A DNA stretch of 64,000 nucleotides from Lineus longissimus. Lineage: Eukaryota; Nemertea; Pilidiophora; Heteronemertea; Lineidae. Positions 29,281 to 57,211 of this stretch are shown piece by piece. The first letter of the stretch is position 1, and every line of letters begins with the position of its first letter. A model generated the notes under the pieces. That model was not told the origin of the DNA. It made no database searches and saw only the letters and a list, made by a program, of their open reading frames with translations. The DNA is taken from assembly GCF_910592395.1 (NCBI RefSeq), contig NC_088320.1:1300001-1364000 (forward strand). Reading direction: 5' to 3'. Position numbers and translations under genes: made by a program.

Positions 29281-30599
29281 ACTTCCCTTGTTTCCCTTGT
29301 TGGCTATCTTGTGGACATTTCATCAGTTAGCAAATTGCCTTATGATAGAATAAGGTATAAAAACACTTAAGTGCAAACAAGGAAATATGGTCATTAGTAC
29401 GATTAGTTGCCGTCCTACCAATTAAATTCAGTCGAGGAACATTGTTTTTCTAAGTAGCTTTGTAAAAAGATTGAAAATAACGCAAAAGCGTTTCATATTT
29501 TCAACGAGAAAGCACGACTGGAAAATTAAGTCACTGCCAATTAGAGAACTAATTGATTTCCTGATACTGATTTTATTGCAAGGCATGATGTCTTATGGGC
29601 AATTAATCATTGGCAAATGGCTACTTAACCTGTGGGCTGTCACCACCTTGCCACAGTTCGCCTAATTAGGGCACTGTAGTCATATATCTTACTTAATTCA
29701 TCCAGATTAGTCATTAGACTGAGTGAGGCCAGACAGGTTTGTTGTTGATGTCTTCACTGGTTGTTACATCAGTCATGTCAAGGGGTGTAATCAGGAATAC
29801 CAAATCCTTATTTGTACCACGCCTCAGTAGATTCACCTCAGTAAATCATTACGGTAAATCTGCCAATTGTGGTTGATCCTTTAAGGATATTGTGGTGAAT
29901 TATGTAGATGCCACAAATCTTAACCTGTTTCTTTGGTTCTGGGGCTTGCATCTCCCTACGAAGCTGTTTCCCAATATTATTTTGCTTGCAATCGGCCTCT
30001 GCTATCTAATATTGAAACAACTTAGCCTCAAAGTCAGTAACCATCAGTATCGAGATCATTAATTAATGAGTGCGACTTGGTGCACTGTGATTATTGTGCG
30101 GAAGTCGTTTTATGGTAAATAAATTTCTCTATCGGTTTCCATTAATAGGAATCTGTTGAGTGATTTAGTGCATCACACTTGCTTAATTGGCCATCACAGT
30201 GGGGTCTCTCTTTAGCACTCGAGTTATTTTCAATATTAATGTGCAGTCATGTTAATTTCATGTACACATACTGATATGTTGGCGTATAACCTTGGTCACA
30301 TCACTTCACTGTGTCTACTGAAATTGCAGTTGATGGCACAGCTGCTTTTGAAAATGACTCTTCACCGTTGACTGCTGCATTCAGATTGATACTGCTGAAT
30401 TTACTGATAAATTATTGCTGACGAAACTGCTCTTTCACTGCCATGAGTACCTCATGCATGCATTGAAACACTTGGACCATATCAAATTGGAAAGAAAGTA
30501 GCAGTTATGACTTTTCTTTCCTCGTTCAGCCAAGTTGATAAATGTGTACATTTTGTGTTGAAAAATGCCTTTTTCCTCAGGTAAACCAGGCTAGGTTAG

Positions 30600-31750
30600 G
30601 TAGGGATGAAACTGTAGCAATCGCATGTGAGTCATATGACAAATGTCCACCCATTAGAAACCCATCAGTGGATATTAACAGAGGTATGGAGTAGTTGAAC
30701 ATGCCTGGTCAGCTGGAGAGGACATTCCAGGCCATGCAGAACAAGGTATCGTGGCTAGTCAAAACACACCAGGTAATCTGCCTCTCTCACATCTGATACC
30801 TACTGGCTGCAAAGTGATGTGTGTCAATGCCTCTCAAACTGTACTTCTTGTCTCAAGCTAAAGAAAAAGCTGTTCTGAGACGGTGCTGCCCCCTCCAGGG
30901 TCGAAGGAATAGGTTCCAAATTGCACATAAGAACATGGTGACGATAATTAACTTCCGGGCCAAGCACCTCAGGTCAGAGCAGCTAGCGTGTTGTGACCAA
31001 TGCAGAACATATTGGTCTTAACAAGTCTCAGGGTAGCAAATTGTCACTGATTTGTTGCATGTGAATTGTCCTGGCCATTTGACCTTTTTGGCTGCCGAAT
31101 CTGATCAAGTCTTTTTCTGAGATGAAGTATAGCATGAGTCATTTACCATCAGCAGACATTAGCAGAGGTAAATACATGTTAAAACTAGTGCAACCAGTTG
31201 GCACAGGACATACCCAGCCAAGAAAAATCCAGCTCCCAGGTGAGCCACAACTCAGACCACAACATATTATGTTGCTTATCTGGCTACATCTGGATACAGA
31301 AGTTTCCAATTTCATAACGTAGTGGTCACCTGATCTGAACTAAAGTGCTTGGCCTGTGAGTTGTTTACTGTGACCATGTTGTGCAATCTGGAACCTATTG
31401 CTTCTACCCTAGAGGGGGCAGCACTGTCTGGGAACAGTTGCTTCTTCAGCTTGAAACTAGATACACTTGAAACCTAAAGACCAGCTATAACCGCTGTTCA
31501 GGTAAAACTGGCTGATCACCCATGTTATGGTGAACCTTGCCTTTTCCATTGGTTTGTTTTTGTTTAGTGTCTCCTTGCTCTATTCAGGTCCAATGTTCTT
31601 CTTCAGCTTGAGCCGTTAGACTGGAAGTGCAGTTTGGTTTAGTTTGTTGGTTTAGTGTCTCCTTGCTCTATTCAGGTCCAATGTTCTTCTTCAGCTCGAG
31701 CCGTTAGACTGGAAGTGTAGTTTGCGCAACCTGAGACCAGCTATGAGTTC
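30600..31750. repeat. Mosaic of inverted and direct repeat copies
   Basis: The segment at about 30840-30990 (with TGCTGCCCCCTCCAGGGT and AATAGGTTCCAAATTGCACA) recurs inverted at about 31325-31465. GAGTCAT...CATCAG..GA.ATTA.CAGAGGTA recurs directly near 30632-30690 and 31136-31172. The AGACCAGCTAT motif recurs near 31481 and 31735. No ORF of note is present. Confidence 0.75.
31562..31723. repeat. Two-copy tandem duplication, period 88 bp
   Basis: Copies run 31562-31635 and 31650-31723, each starting GTTTAGTGTCTCCTTGCTCT, with only a few mismatches. It sits at the edge of the repeat mosaic. Confidence 0.9.
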
Positions 31751-33410
31751 TTTCATATGCAGCAATGTTGGGGACATGGTGACTCAGTGGTAAAGGGAGG
31801 GTCTAAGTTCGACATAGAGGATGCACCCAAGTGGATAATCAGCACCTGGACTGGCGCATATGTCACCAGATCATATTGTCAACTCTGGACGACATTGCGA
31901 GTGCCGTGACTCAACTATCATTGACCACTGGTTGACTAAAAACTAACTGTAACCACTGCGGTAAAGGCTTGTCAAGTACAGAAGAAGCTGTCATTGTCCT
32001 ACATCAAGTGTGGAAACATCATGGTCAGATCCTCTAGAATGTTGTAAGCCTTGTGACTCATATTCATCGGGATTCGATGATTGCTGACCGAAGGTTGAAA
32101 AAAAAAGTTCCTTCATCATCTTCTTTGAATAGTACTTGTGAAGGTGATGGTCTCATCTCGGGAGTCTGCAGACATCTCATTTTAATCAAGGTCACATAGC
32201 TCTGTAAAACTAGGAAATGTTACCTTAATTGGTAACTATCTTTGATCTATTATGAAATCTCAAAAGATTCCAAATCATTTCTGTCTTGATGCTGTTTTAT
32301 CAATTCAATGGTTTTTCAGCTTTAAAAGGAATGTCTGGTTTTCTGGCAATATCAATTGAAACCAGCGAGGATAATCTGATGTGTCAACAATACTCAAGTT
32401 TTCCATCTGGTGGTTAATTTTCTGCCTGATGTACTTGTCGTGTTCGTGTTGTCGATTTTCCGCTTGATATGTTTGTCGTGTTAAATAGGGAAAAACACAG
32501 GATTACAATTATGGCAATGTTTGCGCGGTAAATAAAGGAAAAGTGGAATCGATGCACTTGGTGATTAAAATCATCAATTTATTATTCGGCCTTTTGAGGA
32601 GTTTTGGCCATTGTGGAGAGGGTTTACAAATAATGGTACACAGAGATTTGTGTGTTTTGAGATGTTTCAAAAATGATCAAAGAAATAAAGGAGCAGCGCT
32701 GTAACTAAGAGCTACCACTAGCTAGGGGCACTGATTTTGAAAGATGGTGAATATTTGCCTTATTGAAGAAACAGCATTGGTTACTCATGTCTACCACAAA
32801 TCTACGGAGAATTCCCGGCGTTCGCACCCCAAATTAATCTAGCGTTTGTCCCGCTCTAATTAACTTCCATCTAAGCTTAGTTTGATTTGTGTGAGACTTG
32901 ATCCTCCAGAGACATAACATTTAATTTACTGCAAATTGATGCAGAGCCATCGACGCCAAGATTGGATCCACAGGTCAGTTAATTAACATTCAAATCCTGA
33001 TTGGAATCATGTGACATTGTCCGGATTAATTTATTTATGATTAGTTGTTTGAGGTGTAGGTGTCAAGGTTCTCCATGCAAATTGCCAATGTGTCAAGATC
33101 ACCCTGTGGATTAACATTCTACAAGTTTTTATCAATCAAAAACTGTGTGTTGATATGAAAAGGGTTTGAAAGCTATGGCCAGTTATACTTACACTATTAA
33201 ATATCACAAGAAATGGACCCGTGGAGAAGTACTTGTTTGAAGGGAGGGAAAAGATAACATGGGGAGGGGGGCAATGTAACCTGCTTGTTTTCGTGTGATA
33301 CACAACCACAATGAAGCGTGAAAAAGGAACAATCCCGTATTTTTGTGTTTGCTCCTACTGCCATCGGGTACATATTTGGGGTCTAGAGATCAGTGCTACT
33401 CATTTGGAAA

Positions 33411-33793
33411 GGATTTCATTTAAAATGTGGTAATGCAAAGACAAATTGACCAAACTGTTTGTATCTTTAAAAATAAGCAACGTCAACATAACAGTTTAAT
33501 TTCTTCGGTTTATCATCAGGTTGGCCTCAAAATACATTCTTAAATTTCTCAAAATGCCTTCTGATTTTGGATCGCAAATTTGAGATTTCAATGAGATTGA
33601 TATCAAAATATCAAATTAGACTAAATAAGTTACAGCATCAAAATTGGAAAACCAAATATATTAGAATGTATTTCGAGATCAACTTGATAGTAAACTGAGA
33701 AAATTAGAGTGACATGTTAGTATTGATTATTTCTAAAGATGCAAATAGTTTGGTCAATTTGTCTTTGCAATACCACGTTTTAAATGAAATCCT
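33411..33793. repeat. Long foldback inverted repeat (hairpin), about 383 bp
   Basis: The outer arms of about 66 bp (33411-33476 and 33728-33793) are roughly 90% complementary, both beginning GGATTTCATTTAAAA. The inner arms remain partly complementary down to a central palindrome TTGATATCAAAATATCAA near 33602. Practically the whole element folds on itself. It could be a foldback transposon or a small-RNA hairpin source. Confidence 0.85.
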
Positions 33794-35821
33794 AGTGATA
33801 CAGTAAGCACACTCTGGACTTCACTTGAAGGTCCCCGTGGGGTCAGCGGATAGTGTTCTGCTTGGGAATGCTGCCCTAGGGGTGATGGGTACATTACGAA
33901 CGTTCCCGAGTGCTTGGCTTAGGGCTTACTCAGGAATATGCATCTGACCCTTCAGCTATGAGCAGTTGGATCTTTTCTAGAATTAAAACTGAACTGAATG
34001 ATAGCTGTATACAAATAGCAGGAGTAAACAGAAGAAACATCATCGCCTAATGGGTACCGGGCGCAACGTATAATATCACATGGGCGAGTTGTTCTGTTCA
34101 ATACACACCTTCTAATAGATGATGTCTGGTTGTAATCCCCTTGGGAGTAGTTGAAATCAGTCCCCAGTCCCACTATAGTATCAAAACAAATGTCAATTGT
34201 TTCACTGTCTGGACTTAACTCCAAACTTGGTCTACCTTGTACCACTGGTCTACTGGGGGGTCATTAACATTCCTGGGATATCTATTGATATCATACCATG
34301 ACAGAAATAACTGGTGATTCCGGCCTGATGGCACCCCAGAGGCTGACCGATGTTGGTTGCTGACCAGACAACAATTAGTTCTCTTCATAATGGGTGCTAT
34401 CTCGGCAAGGTCACTACTTAGCTAGCAAGAGAGTGCTTTCCAATAAAACAAATTTACGCCATCAAGAGTGATGATAGAGTCTACCCATAAGAGAATACCA
34501 ATTTGTCTCAGTGTGGACACCTGTTGTTAGTCGCACCATTTGGACAAGTTCGTTCAAGTGATGCCACTGGGACTCTGAATCTCCTCGCAATTATCTCATA
34601 TTGTGTAGACAAAAATGTCCTTGATATTGATGGATATTGCTGTTACAGTACTGCAGTCTAAGAACACCAAAACTTAATCTCTGGTTACCTTTAAACAAGA
34701 CTGTCCGAGAGGCAAGATCATTGGTACCTTTCGCCATTGAAGTCCGTGTGCAGCCTGTGATCAGCCTCTGAAACCCTAGCATATCTGACCATTCCCCTTC
34801 AAAGCAGTCAGCCTTTGACCAAAACCTTTTTTCCAAGTCCAGACTATTGATCTACTATTGGTACTGTCCCCTCGACTAAATGCAATTGGATTTTACTCTG
34901 ATCCTCATCACATGCTCACAGGAAATCTACTTGCCAATAATAGATAGTCCAACCTAACTTTGCCCAAATTCCACAGGAGGTCCATAAGCACTGCCGTAAA
35001 TCAGTGTACAGTTTACTGTTACAGTCGGATGTGAAAGTCTAAAACCTGCTGTAACTAAGACCAAACAAGCTCAACAGGAAAAAACGTGATTCACTGAATT
35101 CACTTAGCGATCTGACTTCTCTCGGCGGTGTCACGCAATGTCTTGACATACTCGATATTGAGTATTGGAGACAAATCCATGTTCGCTTGGCAAAGTCGAT
35201 GCGGAAACAAGAAATCGTGTTTTGATTGGTTTATTGGGTTAGTAATAATATGTTGGGTTGATTACCAGGTATGAGGAGCAGTGTGGCTGTTGAAAGGCTG
35301 AATGGAGCTGACAATTGATATGTCACAGGGAGTAAGTCGATGTTGCTTCGGAAAGTGACTTTATGTTGCTGGGACTGATTGCTGGATTTGAGACTATGGA
35401 TTAGCTGCTTTTGCAATAAGCACCTGGTGCAATGAGGTAGGGGAGGGGGACTGTTTTGTGATCTGTTCCTGCCATGGGCATCAATGCCATGTTGCAGTGG
35501 TTGGTGATGTTTTTGGCTGAAAACCCGGTGTTGACGCATTGTGGTTGCTACACAGACATCAGTCGGGACCTAAACTGCATCGTTTTTCCAAACTTCTTCT
35601 TGACCTTTACTTAGTTCAGACACTCTCTGAGGTACAATGTTAGTTGTTCATGTAGGCCAATTTGGACAGAATCCCTGCCTCTTATATTGGACCATCATCA
35701 GCCCACTTCGCAGTATCATTGGGCGTGCCATTCTTGCTAAAGGTACAGTAACTGCTACATCGGCATCAGATATGTTTTTGTGGCATTACATGGGTTCTTT
35801 TTGCTAATCAACAGTTCCTGA

Positions 35822-35918
35822 ATGCAACACCGCCCCCTAGATTGCATTAACCCAGCAGTGACACTTGCAGGTTTTCTGTTGATTGCTACCTTGTTCGTAA
35901 AAGGGGCCCCCTCAACAT
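35822..35918 (+). CDS. Candidate SEMA5 signal-peptide exon (tentative)
   Basis: An ATG opens a frame with a Cys-containing polar start, then the hydrophobic core AVTLAGFLLIATLFV and KGA, which looks like a signal peptide with a cleavage site after GA. It lies about 1.2 kb upstream of the first recognised SEMA5 exon. A GTGTGT after base 35918 would leave in phase 1, the phase that exon needs, and the join would make a Leu codon. The donor is weak and no family similarity supports it, so the real start exon could be elsewhere upstream, inside or outside the window. Confidence 0.25.
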
Positions 35919-37087
35919 GTGTGTGGTGTTCGTGTGACTGTGAAGGGTATTTTACGTACCAGATTCTGGGCGAGATATTGTCTCAATGTCTAATATTTAC
36001 GTTTCTTACTGGCAGGGAAGGAAAGTAATGCATTCGTTCTATTAACCCTGTGGTGATTGATGGTCTGCACACCAGTTGACTGTCAATCAAGACTAAATAC
36101 CAACAAGTGAGAGTCAACTGACATGGCCCCTACCATTCCACACAGTAAGAGGCATAAAATCGGAGTGCTCTCTGCCTCATGAATACTAATTACAGCAATT
36201 AGAAAAAACGAGTGACAGATTAATGAGTATGTTCGTTAGATTATCCATTTAATCATTCAATCCTGTCGGAAAGTTGCTGGCAAATTGAGAGAAAAAATCT
36301 GGTGCTGTTAACCTTCTCAGCACATGATCAGAGCCAAGGCAGAGAAAATGTTATGGCAAACAGATTGAGGTGTGTTGCCTTGACATGAGGGGATTTCAGG
36401 CTGAATTTGACTGATTGTTCATAAGCTGCTGAAGGGTGTATATTCCATATCTGGAGTACCACTGATCTTTCTTAATTCTACTGACAATGGTGCCAAACTC
36501 CAGCGAGCAACTCTCCTCGTTTCTGCCACTGTCTGACTTTGAGAGTGTGTTTGTTGTGACATCCGTTCTGGGAAATGATATACTCCTTGTTGCTTTAGCG
36601 ATGCAGACTGTGTAGATACCCATCAGTCTTCGATGAGATTGAGTAATCGTTTGAAGGTTTGCCAGTTGTCTGTCGACACCCTTCCTGTGAACTGCAGTTA
36701 ATCACGTTGATAATGATGACAAAAGGTGGCATAGCAAACTGACAAAGGGCGGTGATAAATCAGGATTACCTACAAGGTGCATCAAGGCTTAATCAATCAA
36801 ATTATAAAGAAAACAAATGATCATGTTTCATCAATTAAACCTCTACTTTTCTCTACAGTGTGATTAACTGTGTTGAGATGATGGATTTTCGGGCGAAAGT
36901 AAACTTCACTCCCAAAGTTTATGATATGAAGAACCTGATGTGAATCTTGTCCTCAAATTTCAATTTCCTATGAGTTGATCTCTATAACTTGAGCTCCTTC
37001 AAGTTCTATGTATGATATTGATGAGTTATTTCACCGCTTGTGCAATTCGAAAAATCCTAATTTTCTGTATTTCCTCTCTCATTGCAG
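35919..37087. other. Non-coding stretch upstream of first recognised SEMA5 exon
   Basis: It has no coding sequence that I can support. At 36190-36260 several TAAT-core sites (CTAATTAC, CAATTAG, GATTAATGA, TTTAATCA) crowd together, as in homeodomain-bound elements, but this is weak evidence. The last bases are the pyrimidine tract of the acceptor. Confidence 0.5.
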
Positions 37088-51816
<14,729 letters not shown>

Positions 51817-52436
51817 GAGGAGGTGTTGGTGACTTGTTTCAGGGAATCTTCAGAAAAGGAGGTAGAATTTATTAATGAAATAATGCTGTCGGAATCTCCT
51901 TCACAACTGCTGAAACATTGAAGGGGAAAATTGGCAGTTTTAGCCAAGTGGGTCATGCTACCAATAGCCTACATCTTGTGGTCAAGCCAAGACACTTTCG
52001 ATTCGTGCTTGACCTTGGTCTTGTTAAATGACCTTAAAATAACACGTTGATCCGCGACAAGACTTCATGCTCAGACTTCAGTTGTTGGGTTTTGAGGAAT
52101 CGTCTTTGTGCCTGCATGGAAGAACTGCTTTTTGGATACAGTTTTGTGAATGGATGTTGGATGTTGTTTTCGGTCTCCCCGGACAAGTGATAGATAGGAT
52201 CCCTAATTGTCACTACACTGTCTGTAGATGTAGCAGTTCAGAAGTCACCATTGCTCAATAATCTTCTTTAAGTAATATCATATCGTTGGGCACTCAGTGT
52301 TGTTTTGAAGTGACTTTGCCCCGTTCTGAAAAACTTTTACAGACTGATCACAGAATCAGGAAATTTGCATAACTGGTGTGAATTCTTCTACAAAGAGAAG
52401 TCTCCTGAGTTCTGTTGTTGTCGAGCTAGAATTTCT

Positions 52437-52650
52437 TGTTTCTAAGCAACTGACAGTATCTGAGCAAAACAAAAATATTGGGTTAATTTCTAAATTGTCA
52501 CCATCATGATTGCATAGTTAGCAACTTTCAGTCACCACAGATGTGATGGTTGCCAAGCATTCTGCTTGTTTCTGGCAGAAATTATGGACCTGGTTACTTA
52601 GAAACTGGATAATCGTTGCCTAGCAACCTGATAGTTGCTTAGCAGCAAGG
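52437..52650. repeat. Degenerate repeats of an X-box-like 13-mer
   Basis: A perfect GTTGCCTAGCAAC palindrome sits at 52615-52627. Relatives lie around it: TTTCTAAGCAACTG (52439), GGTTGCCAAGC (52548), GGTTACTTAGAAAC (52592) and AGTTGCTTAGCAGC (52633). It is in the presumed SEMA5 3' UTR. Confidence 0.6.
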
Positions 52651-55600
52651 CCGAGAATTCGACATAGAAAAATAGTCACATGTTCTTCAGCAATATGGAT
52701 AGCAGCTGCTGCTAATTGTTACATCTCATTTTTGGTGCTAATTAATATTCAACGCATTATTGTGAATTTTAAGTAATTATAATTTATAAAGGTATGTTGT
52801 TGTCACATTTTGTCGAAAATGTGTCTGATTTCAGACATTAGCTCTGAATTGGCTGCAGAGCTTTTGCTACGTAATGCGTCAGCCAGGATGTCATCATCTA
52901 CACAAGTTCAACAAGCTTGTCCCAAGTCAGATACAGGACATTTTGCACTGGGGACAAGGTTGTTTAATAAACAAAAAATACCGGGATTGCATCCACATGC
53001 CACTTATCTGAACAGGCCGGTTTTTGTGGCCAAAATCTGTATTAAAGGTATGAAGTCCTTTTTTTACAGGCTTCGCGTAAATGTACTTCATTTATCCAAA
53101 TGGTAATAGTGCTTAAAGGGACAACTAAGAAATATTGCGGTCACTGTGTTTTATCTTTTTTTGTTTTATAGTCGGCATGTGAACAAGTCAGTCTTCAATA
53201 TAGAGTCATTTTAAAGTACATGTATATCCTCTCTATTTGGGACTGACGAATGCTGTCCGTAATTAAGAGGTGTCCTGATTACAGAGGTCAAATTCAATGG
53301 AAACCAACAATGCAGTGTCCTTAATAGAGAGGTTGTAGAGAGGTGTTCGCTAAGGGACTCTATTTTATACAAAAAACTAAATGGTTTGCATCAAAAGTAT
53401 TTTTTCTTGTTTTTGAGTCACTATTTGAACAAATCAGTCTTCATGTTTATTGTATTTTTTCAGAGGGAAAAAATACATGTTTCACTGACGTGCAACCACA
53501 GTGCAAGAATCTTTTATTTCCTTTTGTTGTGTTTTGCTCAAAATATACTTATTTTCCCATGTTGTAAATAACTGTACAGGTGTTTTGCTCAAACTACTCT
53601 CAATTAGAGTGATTGCCATTGCCAAAATTCCATTCACTCCTACATTCTCCAACCACAAGCAATTTTGAATCCAGCCTTGTGATTGGAGAGTGATAAGAAT
53701 ACATCTTCTGAGGACAAGAACTCATCTTACAACTCAACACTTAGTTTTTAAAAGTTTTCAATATGATAATTCCATTTTGGTGATGGCTTCACTTTTGTTC
53801 GTGTCCAGAGAGCCATGTATATAGCTTTAAGTGTACAGACGATATAGTCACTCTTTATCAGGATCTCAATCTGGATCCAAGTCGATTATCGTCGCTAAAG
53901 TTCTGAAATGGAATATCACACACTTTGCAAATCTTACCAAAGCATGTTATTATAGTCAGTAATGGCCTTTACCATTTTAAAAGGCCCAATACTTCCACTT
54001 AAAGGGGGACTATAAGCAGGAGTTAGAGGACCGAAATGGTGGTCTTAATTCGACCCACCCATCTCCTGCCTATGCAGTCTTCCTGTGAAAATATGAACCT
54101 GTGTATTCTGATTTACAAGTAACCAAATAAAATGAAAATAAGATTAATGTGGTTTACAAATTCCAGTTGATTTTACTTGATGGACATTTCTATCAATAGA
54201 AATACCTAGACAAAGCCAGCTTACATTTACAACTGTTTCTTTTCATACCTTGTTAAACTGTGTTGACAATAGTTTCTATTGTACACTCAAGAACTCACTT
54301 TTCTGCTGTTTACTCAGAAATTATGGTTGATCTAAATCTCGATTCATGTTTCCTAAATGGTGTAACTTAAATTTTGTCTGTTCTGCCTATTGAACGGTAG
54401 TTCTGGATGTAAACCAAAATGGTATTTTTTGTATTATCCATATTGACAAAATCATCACTGTATGACTTGGCGTTAGGCCCAACTATCACTGTCATCATTT
54501 ATCAGCTACACTCGCCACTTGACAACATATGAGACCAGAGAAAGTTTCCTTGACACTTTGGGTGCTTGACGTAGTTTTGCATCCACTTCAAACCTTCAGT
54601 GCCCGACACACAATTACGTTATCAGGGGTCCTATCAACTGTGGCCATCTTCGTTTTGAAACAATGTAAGTTACACAAACTCCAACTCCAGCTGAACAAAA
54701 GCAGCTTTACTGCTTCTGCAGTTCAGGTTCGTGACTTGGGGAGGGGTTAGGGTAAGGACGATGGGAGGATAGGCTACTTATAGTTAGCCCTGGGCACCCA
54801 AGGTGTTAATTGCACATATTTCAACATTTACAAGGGTTCTATACTGAACTCTTGACAAAGTTTGGGGATTGCTCAGTCCAGTTCTATACGAGGGAAAAAG
54901 GGGGTATCGACATGTCTTACTAAGTAGATTGTGACTGAACTATGACTTGGCCTTAGGCCCAACTATCAATCAACTTTAATTCTTGACGAAATTGACGTAG
55001 GCTATTAATGTTATAATCACAACGACCACCACATTCTGTATATAGTGAACATTCACAGTAGAGATGCATCTGGGACTCAAATTTGGTGTTCTTTGACAAG
55101 AATAAGACCTGGTGTGCTGTATTTTTCCAGTAGATGTGACAGTCCTTGTCATCTTGAACCGTCAGTTCCGACTCTTAATGTACAAAGCCAGTGGCCTTCT
55201 CTAGTCTTGAAGATGAGAACGTTTAGTTAACATATCTGTTATCATTACGTGGCATTGAAACTCCTTGTTCTTCTTTTTGTAACCCTGTATCTTTGTAAGT
55301 GAATCTCCCTGTGTTATCAGATGAATTTATTTGAGAGATTTCAGCGAAATACAGCCAACTATCTGTATGGTGAAGCTCCCTGGGTTAATTATCATATACC
55401 TGAACTAATTTTGATTCTTGAGGGAGTGCGATACACCCTGTATATATCTGTGCTGGTACATCATTCTGTTTTTGAATGGCTTCAGTATAGCCATACCATA
55501 GCATTTGAGGTTGAATTCAATAGTCAACTCGAGCTTAAAGCTCCCAGGGTCAACAACTCGACTCTTGTAGGCTACCATCTTGTAGGCTACCAGTAGTTGG

Positions 55601-55970
55601 AGTCCTCCAATAAAAGTTTTCAGTTCTGTACGAAACACTTCAAGGTTTAAAACTTTTCCCAAAGCGCAAAGATTCAAGCTTCTTCCTGAATTATAGTGTA
55701 AAAGGGAGGCTGTTTCAAAGAACCTTTCTACAAACCCATAGCACTGCATTAGACCAAATTTGTTCTGTATCACAAGAACCATGAGCTGTGTAGTGGAATA
55801 TTATGTGGTTTGAGGGACTAGAATATTCCGTTTTTTATGTAAAAAACTTTCCCAAAATCAGCTCCCCGTTTTATAAGGTTAAGCCAACTTAAACAAAGGT
55901 AATTCTATAAAATACATGTGACAACAATTGTAACATAAAAATGATGACAATGTGCTTCATTGGTTAAAAA

Positions 55971-55990
55971 AATAAAAGCAATATAATAAA
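55971..55990 (+). terminator. Candidate distal poly(A) signal of SEMA5
   Basis: AATAAA occurs at 55971-55976 and again at 55985-55990, followed by a GT/T-rich tract, which suits cleavage soon after. Earlier AATAAA copies on this strand lie at 52966, 54125 and 55609. If 55990 is used, the 3' UTR is about 4.2 kb. Confidence 0.4.
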
Positions 55991-56194
55991 TACATAGTTG
56001 TTGTTTATTTCACTGTTTTTCTATCAATCAATCAGTCCTTTCCAGGCTCTTGAAGAGGCTGGAGGCGTGGAGCTAGCCTTGAGATATCTTATTTGGCTTG
56101 GGTAGATAATGTACCTCCAGTATGTACCTGATACAGCCCATGTACCGAAGACAACATCAGGACCCCTCTGTCTCTGGTATAGAGCTTCTATCTC

Positions 56195-56382
56195 ACTAGA
56201 ATGCTCCTGGAGACAATTATGGTGAGAGAGATGTATGTCTAACCAGTTGGGATGGCTGTACTACTGAGGAGGAGGATGCTGGTCACCCAATAGAGCATTT
56301 CTTGACAGACAGTATAGTAGAGATCACCAGCCCAGATGGGGTTGATATCGCCACAAAAGTTAAATACTCTCCCAAACGATGA
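56195..56382 (+). pseudogene. Protein-like ORF remnant in the SEMA5-LNPK gap
   Basis: A frame closed only at its ends reads ERDVCLTSWDGCTTEEEDAG, then HPIEHFLTDSIVEITSPDGV and DIATKVKYSPKR. Upstream text in other frames (EEAGGVELALRYLIWLG near 56052) also looks protein-like, which suggests frameshifts in a decayed gene or transposon. No family is recognised. Confidence 0.3.
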
Positions 56383-57211
56383 AAATTCCTACAAAAAAAA
56401 TATTCCCACGGTGTGAGCCAAGCGGGCTGCAAGGGTTAATAAACAACCTTGTACCCAGGCTCAAAAATGAAAATTGCAGGTGTATTATGTATCAAGAAAT
56501 GTTTTACTTTTTCCTAGGAACAAGGTTTCCATTAACCCTCTCATCCCGTTTGGCTCTGACCGTGGGAATATTTTATTTTTGCAAAATCTTTGCCTTAAGA
56601 AATGGATCTACCTTTTTTCTCTCAAAAATTAACCCCCTCTGTGTGGAATCGTTGCTTATCAATTGTACTTTAAAAGAACATTCCTTTTTCACATGAGACA
56701 GCATAAATAGGACTTCCCCAAGTACCTTATCGAAGACAAAGCTCAATCAAGCGAGAACCCAAAATGCCGCATGTAGATTTCATAGTTTTTATGATGCCGA
56801 AAGGGCCGAGAGATATGAAACGCTCCCCCTCCTTGCATTCGTGGATGGAGATATGTGAAAGCCACAATCAGACGAAATCGGACCTGGCAGCTCCATCATG
56901 TAGCTGTCACAGTGTGAGAGATGTGACAGGCACATCTACAGCCGAATCTACACTCCAGACGCAGCGGACCGGCCTCGTTTTGTAGCCCAGAGGGACCATA
57001 TGATGAAATGGACTGCATAGGAGTCTAGGCCTGATCGGGCCCGGTGTAACATCTGTGGTTGTTTCCCATGTGTCAGTGTTTCCAAACAATAGGCAGCTAG
57101 AGAGACCACGACTTTTCAATAGGGGGGATACACAGAAAAACTTGTCAATCTATTTTTGAGCGTTCCCAAACAATGAGGGGAAACACTCAAAAACAGAAAC
57201 ACTCAAAAACA

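Larger units (their letters stand above)
1..35821. other. Stretch without a recognised gene (upstream region or 5' introns of SEMA5)
   Basis: I read both strands for domain motifs, exon-like blocks with splice sites, tRNA cloverleaf boxes and repeats. Apart from the repeats and weak ORFs listed separately, I see AT-rich sequence with short, motif-free ORFs. A TATAAAAA at about 12248 has no gene start that I can tie to it. The SEMA5 start exon and promoter may be here but are not recognisable. Confidence 0.6.
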
